Source: Eremomyces bilateralis CBS 781.70 (taxonomy: Eukaryota > Ascomycota > Dothideomycetes > Eremomycetales > Eremomycetaceae). From it: a stretch of 64,000 nucleotides of DNA. Of this stretch, positions 56,245-64,000 are shown one piece after another. The stretch is from positions 323,841 through 387,840 of the forward strand of contig NW_022985087.1 in NCBI RefSeq assembly GCF_010015585.1, written 5' to 3'. The position numbers and the translations under genes were made by a program. The notes under the pieces were generated by a model, which had not been told where the DNA came from, searched no databases, and was given only the letters and a program-made list of their open reading frames with translations. Numbering within the stretch: the first letter of the stretch is position 1; each line of letters starts with the position of its first letter.

Positions 56245-56255
56245 CCCGGACCGGG
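56245..56255. promoter_or_regulatory. candidate Zn2Cys6 site: CCCGGACCGGG
   Basis: CCGG-N-CCGG with symmetric flanks, 238 bp before the P450 ATG. The core equals that at 53520-53528 in the regulator's promoter. Confidence 0.45.
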
Positions 56256-56492
56256 ACGTGCACGCCGATAGACCGAGAGGCGGCGAGATGATGGGCCTCA
56301 ATGGTCCCTACATGTCGATTTCATGTCGACCTAGCCCCGAGATCACGGATAATCGGAGGAATCTGAAGGAGCGAGTAGCGAATCAATGTTATCATATCTC
56401 TAAGTTCGCGGCTCTATAGCATCTACTTTCTGTCTCACTTCCGAGATGCCTCCTCACAAACACTTTAACTGCACAATTAGCGGTTCGACACC

Positions 56493-58469
56493 ATGGCTAT
56501 TACTTTGAGTAACGATCAACTTCCCGCCTTTGCTCAATCGCCTATACGAGTGGGTGCAATACTCCTCGTGCTAGGTGTTGTTCTTTACCAGATCCTAAAG
56601 AGGTCTTTCAAGAGATACCCATGTCCCCTACCGCCGTCACCACCGGCAGAGCCGCTCTTGGGCCATTTCCGAACATTGCCCCCCGAGAATGCGCACCTCA
56701 AGCACATGGAATATGCCAAACGATTCAGTGGGTGACATTTGGAAACATTTATCATACGGCGGCTAAGACCAACCCAGATTCGGACATTGTTTACTTCAAT
56801 GTTTTGGGCAACCACACCATTGTCTTGAATAGCCAGAAGGTTGCCAATGAAATCCTCGACAAGCGAGGCGCCAACTATCAGGACCGGCCTGGCTTCGTCC
56901 TCTTTGATGTCATGGGATGGGGTCTCACCCTGACCTTTATGCCGTATGGCCCGCGCTTCAAGCTTCACCGCTCGGCGCTGCAGCATGGCTTCACCAAGAC
57001 GGCTATCGTCAATTATCGGCCCATCCAAGAAGACGAGGCGAGACAGGCCATAGCCCGGATTCTGAAGCGACCCACGGAGTGGGATTTCTCTCTACGGAGG
57101 TAATCAAAGCCCATATTATGGCAACCGGCACGGAGTAATAACACTGTCTAGGTTCGCATCTGCCATCGTCTTGCGCATCGGGTTTGGCGTCACTGTGCGG
57201 TCTGACGATGACCCGTACATCAAGATTGCCATCGACGCAAACATGGCGACGGCAAAGGGTGGAAACCCGGGAGCTGCCCTCGTTGACTACATGCCCCCGT
57301 GTAAGCAGGTCACGGCGAAGCCGCCCCAGTCGATCAGCACCTCTGACTAGAACGTCGCAGTCCGCTTCATTCCCGAGTTTCTCAATTTCTCGGGCACTCT
57401 ACAGCACGCCCGAAAATGGCGATGGGCCATCAAAAACCTCCATGATATCCCCTTTGCAGCTATTAAGAAGGAGTTTGTGAGTTGGTCGCGAGATGCACAC
57501 AGAAGAGCTGGTTTGACCCAAGGTCTAGGACGAGGGAACTGCGAACCCATCATTTGCTTACTCACTCCTGAGCAAATACACGCAAAATGAGGAGAAGGGA
57601 ATCCCCAATCAGCTTGAAATGAAGGACATCCAAGGAGCTTCCGGATCCGTGTTCATCGCTGGATCAAACACCGTAAGTACACGGTCCATACATTTAGCAA
57701 CGTGTGAACTAATCGACGCCCAGACTTTGGCCACGACAACCGTTGCCCTTCTCAACATCATGCGAAACCCTGAGGTATTCATGAAGGCGAGGGCGGAACT
57801 CGACCGCGTGGTTGGTGAAGACCGACTCCCAAGCCTGGCCGACCGCCCCAACCTGAGGTATCTTGACTATGTGGTTGAAGAGACCACTCGATGGCGGCCG
57901 CTATCACCTATCGGTATCCCGCATAAGTCCCTGAAAGATGACACCTACAATGGGATGTTCATCCCGGCAGGGTAGGTGAACAGCCGATGGTGTGGTGGTG
58001 ATGAGTCCCCGACTGACGCTTGCTATGACAGAACATTCGTCTACTACAACACGTACGCCATGAGCCGCGACGAGAATGTTTACAAGAACCCTGAAATCTT
58101 CAACCCTGATAGATACACGCCAAAGGAAGAGGGCGGCGATGGGGAGCCCTTCCTCGTCGGTCCATTCGGATTCGGCCGCAGGTAAGACAACATCGACCGC
58201 GCCAATACGGTTTTCTCCTTACTAACATCAGCATTAGGATCTGTGTTGGACGGCATCTCGCCCAGGCGTCCGTATGGATCGCTGTTGCAACTATGATTGC
58301 AACGACGGACATCTCGAAGCCTGTAAGTCCAGACGGAAGGCCGATTGATCAGCCGATCGTGTTTAGCACCGGGTTGTCGAGCCATCCTGGAAAGTTTGAT
58401 GTCAATTTCCAGCCGAGGTCTGAGAAAGCTACTAGGCTGCTTGCTCAGGCTGTCGGTGATGCCCAATGA
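56493..58469 (+). CDS. microsomal cytochrome P450 monooxygenase
   Basis: Eight exons: 56493-56727, 56778-57099, 57152-57300, 57361-57476, 57529-57672, 57724-57971, 58032-58181 and 58238-58469. They give 531 residues, and all introns are 50-60 bp. An N-terminal membrane anchor (VGAILLVLGVVLYQIL) and a proline hinge (PCPLPPSPPAEPLLGH) are followed by the P450 fold. The I helix reads FIAGSNTTLATTT, the K helix has EETTRWRP (ExxR), the PERF position is NPDRYTP, and the haem loop is FGFGRRICVGRHLA with the Cys ligand. It hydroxylates or otherwise oxidises an organic substrate at the ER with NADPH reductase. It resembles the fungal group around O-methylsterigmatocystin-oxidoreductase-like enzymes more than CYP504 phenylacetate hydroxylases. 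It is divergent from the ring-cleaving dioxygenase, so it may prepare that enzyme's diphenolic substrate. Confidence 0.9.
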
Positions 58470-58807
58470 GCTCATGATTTGGTGATGTTGATGCAGGGTA
58501 GGGAATGAGAAGTGAATCGGCGCTGGAGAAGTCAGAGAATATTCCTGCGACCGCCGGCCTTGGGTACATGCTCATATATTGGCAGAAAAGGTGTAAATAA
58601 ACAGTTGAAGTCAGTCGATACGAATAGAACGTGAAGTGCAAGCTCTCCCATCGATGTCTGCCATTGAACCCAACTGTGGAAGTGACTTGCGCAAATTCAT
58701 AACTGTCTTCTGCATCCCAACTAGGCATGCCTGCAGCATAAGAGCAGCGAGGCTTTAAGCCCGATTCGTAGTCGCCTATTGAAACCCGGATGGCCTGCAT
58801 ATGCTAA
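58470..58807. other. intergenic, no gene seen
   Basis: This holds the P450 3' UTR and the right edge of the cluster. No element or gene is supported. Confidence 0.5.
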
Positions 58808-59554
58808 TGTCTCAGAGCTTCAAGTCGCTCAGGGGACGATCAATACGGTCTCCCGCTCGTGTGTCTGAATTTCCCACCACACACCCCTCCGCTTCTCCGA
58901 GACGGGGGGCTCTCGGCCCTCCGACTCTTAACCCTCAATCTCGACGCGGACTTCAGTGACGAAGAGTTCAAATGGTCTTCTTTGCCCTCCCGTCGGTCCG
59001 TTGAGCAATTGCTCCCACGTTTCCTTGAGCTCATCCCTCAGCTGGAAAGGCTGGGATTCAGCTGTCCAGATCTGATCCTAGACTCGTACTGGTTACTAGA
59101 AGAGCTCGCCACAGTCCATTTTCCCTGTTTGAAAGCGATCAACTTGTGGCGTCTAGTTATGGGGCCGGAGACTTTATTATCGATGCTACGCACCTACCGG
59201 GCCACGCTGCGCGAACTTGATCTATATGAGTGTTCCCTCGGCGATCCAGATGCTGATAACGACGATGGTGGTGGTGATGGTGACGGTGACGGTGATGAAG
59301 AAGCTGACCCAAACATATGGCGGTCCCTGTTACACGGTCTGTTAGACCTCAAATTGGAATGTCTTTCCGTTTCCCGACCGTTGCTGCAGATGGTGGGCGA
59401 CGTTCGATTCCGGTCGGTTAAAGGGGAGGAGTATCAAGAGCTGGCAGGGGAAACCCCCGAAGCCGTCCAAGAGGAGATCAACCGGGTCGACGCCATTCTT
59501 GTAGGTCGGAGGGCGGGGGAAGGACCATGGTCACCGCAACCTGATGAGAGCTAG
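58808..59554 (+). pseudogene. 5'-truncated F-box/LRR-type protein gene
   Basis: The frame is open from about 58808 to 59554 but lacks an in-frame ATG in its first part. The product looks like the C-terminal half of a fungal leucine-rich-repeat (often F-box) protein: LSALRLLTLNLDADFSDEEF, RFLELIPQLERLGFSCPDL, CLKAINLWRLVMGPETLLSMLRTY and LRELDLYECSLGD. A Gly/Asp repeat follows (GGGDGDGDGDEE), then WRSLLHGLLDLKLECLSV. The N-terminal F-box and early repeats are missing, with no splice partner seen upstream. Such genes form large, fast-changing families in filamentous ascomycetes. It could instead be a short intact gene using an unfound first exon. Confidence 0.5.
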
Positions 59555-59958
59555 TGACGGGGTGTTACGTCGAGGGGTAGACCTCATTGGGGACGAGTAT
59601 TTGACAGGATCGTACAAGAGGTACCAGCAGTCTCAACAGAAGAAGATATCAATTCATAACTCGCGCTAGTTGAGAGTAACTTTATTGGGTTCATAAGAAG
59701 TCGAATCACGATGCATTATTGGCCTCCTATTCCTCCAGACCTCCCATACTCCTAGATAGATCAATCAATCACATATTCATACTTCTACAAAATGATGATC
59801 CAAGGTCTGTAGAGCTTGTAAAAAGAGGGAGAGAACAAGAGACGAAAGGCACCATCTCCTCCATGTATCTGCCGGTTGCCATCTCTTGCTCCAGCGCTGT
59901 AATACAGACGACAGTCCATTGTCGAGAATCGCTGTGTCAACTATATTAGTTAATAGCT
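59555..59958. other. convergent spacer
   Basis: AT-rich sequence between the LRR fragment and the 3' end of the GPI-type secreted protein gene. No gene is seen. Confidence 0.5.
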
Positions 59959-60801
59959 CTACAGCATAAGCATGGCGGTTCCAATCACTCCAAAAAGCAC
60001 GATTGGTAGAAAGAAAGAATCCCTCCAAAGATATGCCCCAGTTATCGCCGCGCTTCCTGTCGCAGGAGGGCCGTCCGGTGTCCCCGTCGTGACTACGGAT
60101 TGCGTCGCTGAAGTCGTTTCACCTGTTGTAGAGATTCCAACTTTTGTAGGCGTAGGTAGCTGCGCTGATATGCTACTTATACGAACATCGTCCAGTGCAA
60201 CGGCACACGGGTTGGCGGGGCCACCCACCGCGTCGCCAAAATGCGGGCAGCCTGTCAAGTTGGCCTCGATTCCAAAGACACCAGCCGCGATCGGACACTC
60301 GCCACCCCCTTGGATAGCTGGAGGAATGCCAGAGCCCGTAGTAGTAAAGTTAGAGCGGCCCTCACCAAAGACATAGCCTGCGCTAATTCTGAATCGATTG
60401 CCTTCATCCGTGCAGTTGGTGGCCAGTTTCAGCTCCCAGGCCAGCGTCCAAGTGGTAACAGGGTCTCGCCAGTTTCCGTCGATCCTAGTGGAGTTAACGA
60501 TGATAAACGGGTCCGATGGCGGCGGGCTGGGGTTTGCTAGAGAAGGCCCCCCCGCCCCCGCCCTGCCGAAGTCCTTCAGGCCAATGTCGTTGTGTAGCTC
60601 CCAGCTAAATGTGAACCCAAAGTCCCAAGCCACTTTTGCATTTTGAATCGCGAATATAAGCGGGAACGGCGACTGATAGAGGTATGTTGTGTTCGGTCGC
60701 GGAAGCACTATGTCAACTTCGATATCGGTAGGGAAAGTGACCATGTCTTGAGCTAGTGCGACGGTCACTAGTAGTGCCGCAGAAAAGAATAAAGACTTCA
60801 T
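59959..60801 (-). CDS. secreted, probably GPI-anchored protein (DUF7136-like)
   Basis: The start is taken at MKSLFFSAALLVTVALAQ, an evident signal peptide; the ATG ten codons upstream would spoil it. The product has 280 residues. The mature part begins with FPTDIEVDIVLPRPNTTYLYQSPFPLIFAIQN, the pattern of the fungal DUF7136 group. It has several N-glycosylation sequons (NTT, NST, NCT, NFT, NLT) and paired Cys. A Thr/Ser-rich stretch leads to a C-terminal hydrophobic tail (FFLPIVLFGVIGTAMLML) that fits GPI-anchor attachment. Members are cell-surface or secreted proteins of unknown role. The gene is single-exon. Confidence 0.75.
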   Translation of the reverse strand: MKSLFFSAALLVTVALAQDMVTFPTDIEVDIVLPRPNTTYLYQSPFPLIFAIQNAKVAWDFGFTFSWELHNDIGLKDFGRAGAGGPSLANPSPPPSDPFIIVNSTRIDGNWRDPVTTWTLAWELKLATNCTDEGNRFRISAGYVFGEGRSNFTTTGSGIPPAIQGGGECPIAAGVFGIEANLTGCPHFGDAVGGPANPCAVALDDVRISSISAQLPTPTKVGISTTGETTSATQSVVTTGTPDGPPATGSAAITGAYLWRDSFFLPIVLFGVIGTAMLML

Positions 60802-62022
60802 GTTTGATTTGGGTTGAATTCCAGGGATCACGACCGAGGGGAAATGTAATGTATCGAGTCAAACTGCACGGCTTGGGATAGATATCTGAGGAGGGGGCGA
60901 TAAGTGGCCTTATGGCCTGGCGATAAGCAAAGTTATTATATTTTCCCTGTGCAACAATTGGCAGTCCGTCCTTTACATACTTGGTTGATGGCAGCGGTGG
61001 TCCGCACTGCTAATTACTGGGGTAACACTTACGAGGCACCCTCGATTCTTACGGTGGAAGCCGAGAGGTCAGGAGTAGCGTAATATAATTTGCTAGTCCG
61101 TGCATCATATCGTGCTAGGATAATTGGATCGTAAGTTCGTAACAAATAGCCAGGGGAAATTGGGAATGAGGGCAAGTCGGATCCTCCGGCTCGCTCCATA
61201 TCATGTCCTTCGTAGCATAAGCTACCGGATTGAAACTTTCAAGTTGGTCCAAGTAGGTTCATTGTCGCGTGGTGCGTAGGGTTGTGTACTCGCGTCTCGT
61301 GTGCGCAAAGGATGGCACTTGGGTAACTAAGCTAACTGCCTCGTAGCACATGTATGCTAGAAGGCGGAGCGGTGTTTGGAAAGCTTTGATTTGCTAACTA
61401 TTATCAAGCGTGAACGAAAGAAAGAAGAGGTAAAAAGAGGGAGATAATAATAGACTAGGAGATAATACTTAACGGTAACTGTGGTGGTAGGAAGTTATGG
61501 TAATGCTGGCTGGTGATTCGTTTCTCCACACAGAGAAATCGTGATATTGCTGGGCTGGGACCTTCGTTCCTTCACATATTACGGAACTCCACATCACCCA
61601 AGAGTGTTATTAGTCCGGCAAGGCAAGAGTTAGTGTCAGTCTGTCGGAGGTTAACAAGGTAAACTACTTCTGACCGAATATAAGCGTCTCACGTCTCACT
61701 ACCTCAGTTAGGTAACCTATTGCTTCCGTGACTGATTGACATGCCTAAACAATTAACAACATATGAGCCTATGAAATGGTCTCACATCCAGCATGTGCAT
61801 TCACTTATATGGAATAATGATGCACATATTCCCCTCCGCCTGCGAAGAAGCATCACATCGTATCCGGCATCTAGTCAGAGCCTGACCAATGCTTCGGAAA
61901 TTACTCAAAGGCTTGATCATCACTGTTACGATGAACCGTTCGCTACTCGATGACTGAGACCACAACTCGGTAGAGGTGCTATTTTTGAATTTGAACCAAA
62001 TACCAGAAACACGCCACTACTA
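60802..62022. other. AT-rich intergenic region, no gene seen
   Basis: 1.2 kb with no supported ORF. Short purine-rich runs (GAAAGAAAGAAGAGG near 61415) are present. It separates two secreted-protein genes on the minus strand. Confidence 0.5.
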
Positions 62023-62850
62023 CTAACCAGCCCAAGCATCCGTATACGGCCCATACAGAGTATGCATGGCAGCCTCTATCCACGCCGCCCTCCCACTCTC
62101 CGCTTTGAAGTATTCATGCAGATACAACCATTCACTCCTCCCTGCCCTCCGACTTTTATCGAAAGCGAACATTCCGAGAACCACTCCCAAGTCTCGATCC
62201 ACCACCCATCGCCGCGTCGGGATCGGGTACCGGAACAGCGACAGGCCCTGCTCGCAGTGCTGCGTCATGGTCACTCCGTTCTCGTTGCGCACACATTGTG
62301 CCGCCGCGAGCACTCCGCTCCCGTCTCCGGACTGGATGCCCTCGGCATAGCTGTTCGCGATCGCGATGAGCTGCACCCGTGTCAAGGCCGGTGCCGGGTA
62401 CGGCGTGCTCCACACGGCGGGGGCTTCCGCAGGGAATCGCTCCGGTGCGAACAGCATGTGGCTTCCTGGTAGGGCATTGACGATCTCGATCTCATCGATC
62501 GCGCCCGTGGCGTTGTCCAGCGCCATGCGGATGCTAAGGATGGCGCGCTGGCGACCCGCTTCGGTCGGGACGCGCATCGACGCGATCTGACAGGCGTCGA
62601 CGTCCACAGCGGAGATCTGCCAGGGAACGGCGAAGTTGGTCAGGTTGGCATATGACGTTTGAGCCAAGGACACGACCTGATTGTTCTGTGTGATTTTGGC
62701 TGATGACGAGAGGGGCGTGGAGAGCGTGTTCCGCTGAGCGACAGCGGAATTGAAGAAGTCAGTGACGGCGGATTCAAGCTGGGGCCGGGTGCAGGCGCAA
62801 AGAGCGGAGGGGAGAACGGAAAAGGGGAGGGAGGCGAGATAAGGCCTCAT
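62023..62850 (-). CDS. secreted protein, DUF8021-like
   Basis: A single exon. I take the start at MRPYLASLPFSVLPSALCAC, a signal peptide; an ATG eight codons upstream is less likely. The product has 275 residues. The body has DFFNSAVAQRNTLSTPLSSS, QISAVDVDACQIASMRVPT, YPAPALTRVQLIAIANSYAEGIQSGDGS and RYPIPTRRWVVDRDLGVVLGMFAFDK, which together resemble the SnoaL/NTF2-like fold of fungal DUF8021 proteins. WLYLHEYFKAESGRAAWIEA near the end supports this. Function is unknown; an extracellular enzyme or binding role is possible. Four Cys could form two disulphides. Confidence 0.7.
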   Translation of the reverse strand: MRPYLASLPFSVLPSALCACTRPQLESAVTDFFNSAVAQRNTLSTPLSSSAKITQNNQVVSLAQTSYANLTNFAVPWQISAVDVDACQIASMRVPTEAGRQRAILSIRMALDNATGAIDEIEIVNALPGSHMLFAPERFPAEAPAVWSTPYPAPALTRVQLIAIANSYAEGIQSGDGSGVLAAAQCVRNENGVTMTQHCEQGLSLFRYPIPTRRWVVDRDLGVVLGMFAFDKSRRAGRSEWLYLHEYFKAESGRAAWIEAAMHTLYGPYTDAWAG

Positions 62851-64000
62851 TCTGAAGGTATGATGTTGTCCCACGTCTTAGTGTTCACTTCTTTTGAGTC
62901 GCTCGACGGTGCGACTGGTCAAGTAGAGACAGTAATCGAAGGAGCCATCATTTGGTAGATTCACTCATGTTATTATATAGATCCCTCTAAGTCCGATCCG
63001 AACTTCTCGCTCTGTTGCAAATTATTGCGGTCTATGTCATGTAGACATGCATTTATGGGCAAATCGGGTCGTGTTTCGCGGAATACTTGCGCAATATGCG
63101 TGGTCAGGGTTTAATCAATCCGTAGCAAATTCCAAGAAATTATAGCAACGTAAATGGCCTGCTTGCAAGCATCCTCTGACTTTGAACATTTCTAGTGACA
63201 TCCTAGAGATAATAGTTAGCAAAACTTATAACTAGTTATAGACTCACGCTTCAACCGGTATTTATTAGTTCGGGTTAGAGAGTGATTAACTAACCTTAGT
63301 TGCAAAACTTTAACTCGCATATGGATATGGTAATGTTTCACGGTGCCGGAATGCACTACGATGGAATTAGATTTTCTTCGTGTCCCTATTCGCATTACTT
63401 ATACCTGCGGCAAAGCTTTCGCTGCTTAATTAACTACCATCCTTTCTTCGCTAACTATGTCGCTCACCACTAACTACTATAACGAGCCCAGCAAGTTCGC
63501 CATGTCACTCACCACAACTACCATAACAACAAGCCCGACGAGTTCGCCTTGTTGCTCACCACAACTACCACAATAATCGGACGCACAGCGGAGACACCAC
63601 TACCACTCGCCCTGACGACACCATTTGTACAGGCACCAAACTCTGCTGACATCTTCTCCATTAGAAGCATTATCTCGACTTTCGGGTGGTCCCGCAATTA
63701 CTCAACCACCACCACCGTCGTTTGTAGCCTTAGGCTCCTATATATTATACCTTGGTCTGCGACAGAAATCTTGTGTGATGACTAAGTAATAAACCTCCGG
63801 TTTCCGACACATTGGTACCGTACGGCAGGGGTACTTTTGCAACAGCATAGAGTGCTTAAGTATAGACAGCCGGTCCGTCTCGCAGTCTTTCGTTCATTGA
63901 AGAGCACTTCGAAATCTTCCGAAATTTCTCCCAGGCCTCTAGCGATATCTCCACTGACGCAGGATAAGTGAAACGATGCCGGTATATCACATCTACTGCT
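62851..64000. other. AT-rich terminal stretch with tandem repeat
   Basis: No gene is supported in the last 1.1 kb. The tandem repeat at 63450-63575 is the only structure noted. Confidence 0.5.
63450..63575. repeat. imperfect tandem repeat, unit about 45-50 bp
   Basis: About two and a half copies of a unit beginning (A/T)TGT(C/T)(G/A)CTCACCAC and containing ACTACCATAACAACAAGCCC and GAGTTCGCC. Copies start near 63456, 63502 and 63549. Confidence 0.65.

Larger units (their letters stand above)
55898..56492. promoter_or_regulatory. bidirectional promoter of the dioxygenase and P450 genes
   Basis: The gap separates divergent ATGs at 55897 and 56493. It carries two CCGG-type elements (56117-56135 and 56245-56255), the highest number of any promoter in the window. 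ORFs inside it are not supported. Confidence 0.7.

Overview
The window is nuclear DNA of a filamentous ascomycete (Pezizomycotina; Eurotiomycetes such as Aspergillus or Penicillium relatives are my best guess, not proven). The reasons are many short introns (mostly 45-75 bp) with GT(A/G)AGT donors and CTAA/CTGA-like branch sites, gene spacing of roughly 1.5-2 kb, and recognisable fungal proteins: Ndc1, Sec23, Cwf18, an Rrt8-like EI24 protein, Zn2Cys6 regulator, NCS1 permease and DUF-type secreted proteins. All gene models below were spliced by eye; exon coordinates are given so they can be tested. Family assignments come from motif recognition, not from searches.

Layout. 1-369: 3' end of a hAT DNA transposon. 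638-37000: a mostly housekeeping block: intradiol ring-cleavage dioxygenase (+), DHH phosphoesterase (-), mitochondrial PPR protein (-), Cwf18 splicing factor (+), CCHC zinc-knuckle RS protein (-), R3H-SUZ protein (+), NCBP3-like protein (-), monocarboxylate-type MFS carrier (+), Sec23 (-), a PHD-like orphan (-), Ndc1 (+), alpha/beta hydrolase (-), EI24/Rrt8-like protein (-), two unrecognised proteins (+), an unrecognised short protein (-), a tiny single-TM protein (+) and a GST (-). 37000-40500: gene-poor, AT-rich, with a HET-domain fossil and a possible MITE. 40563-42102: secreted subtilisin (+).

43007-58469 is the most interesting part. Eight adjacent genes look like one catabolic cluster: DHA2-type MFS exporter (-), isochorismatase-fold cysteine hydrolase (+), NCS1/Fcy-type permease (+), alpha/beta-hydrolase-3 (+), a second isochorismatase-fold hydrolase whose nucleophilic Cys is Ser (+), Zn2Cys6 regulator (-), homogentisate-1,2-dioxygenase-like ring-cleaving enzyme (-) and a cytochrome P450 (+). 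Most promoters in it carry a CCGG-N(0-2)-CCGG element, including both divergent promoters and that of the regulator itself. This fits a Zn2Cys6 regulator binding CGG half-sites. I infer a pathway that imports a nitrogen-containing (hetero)aromatic compound, hydroxylates it, opens the ring and hydrolyses amide or ester products. The substrate is unknown.

58470-64000: accessory tail with a 5'-truncated LRR gene, a GPI-type secreted protein (DUF7136-like), a secreted DUF8021-like protein, and about 2.3 kb in two stretches without recognisable genes. I found no rRNA, intact tRNA, CRISPR array or retroelement.
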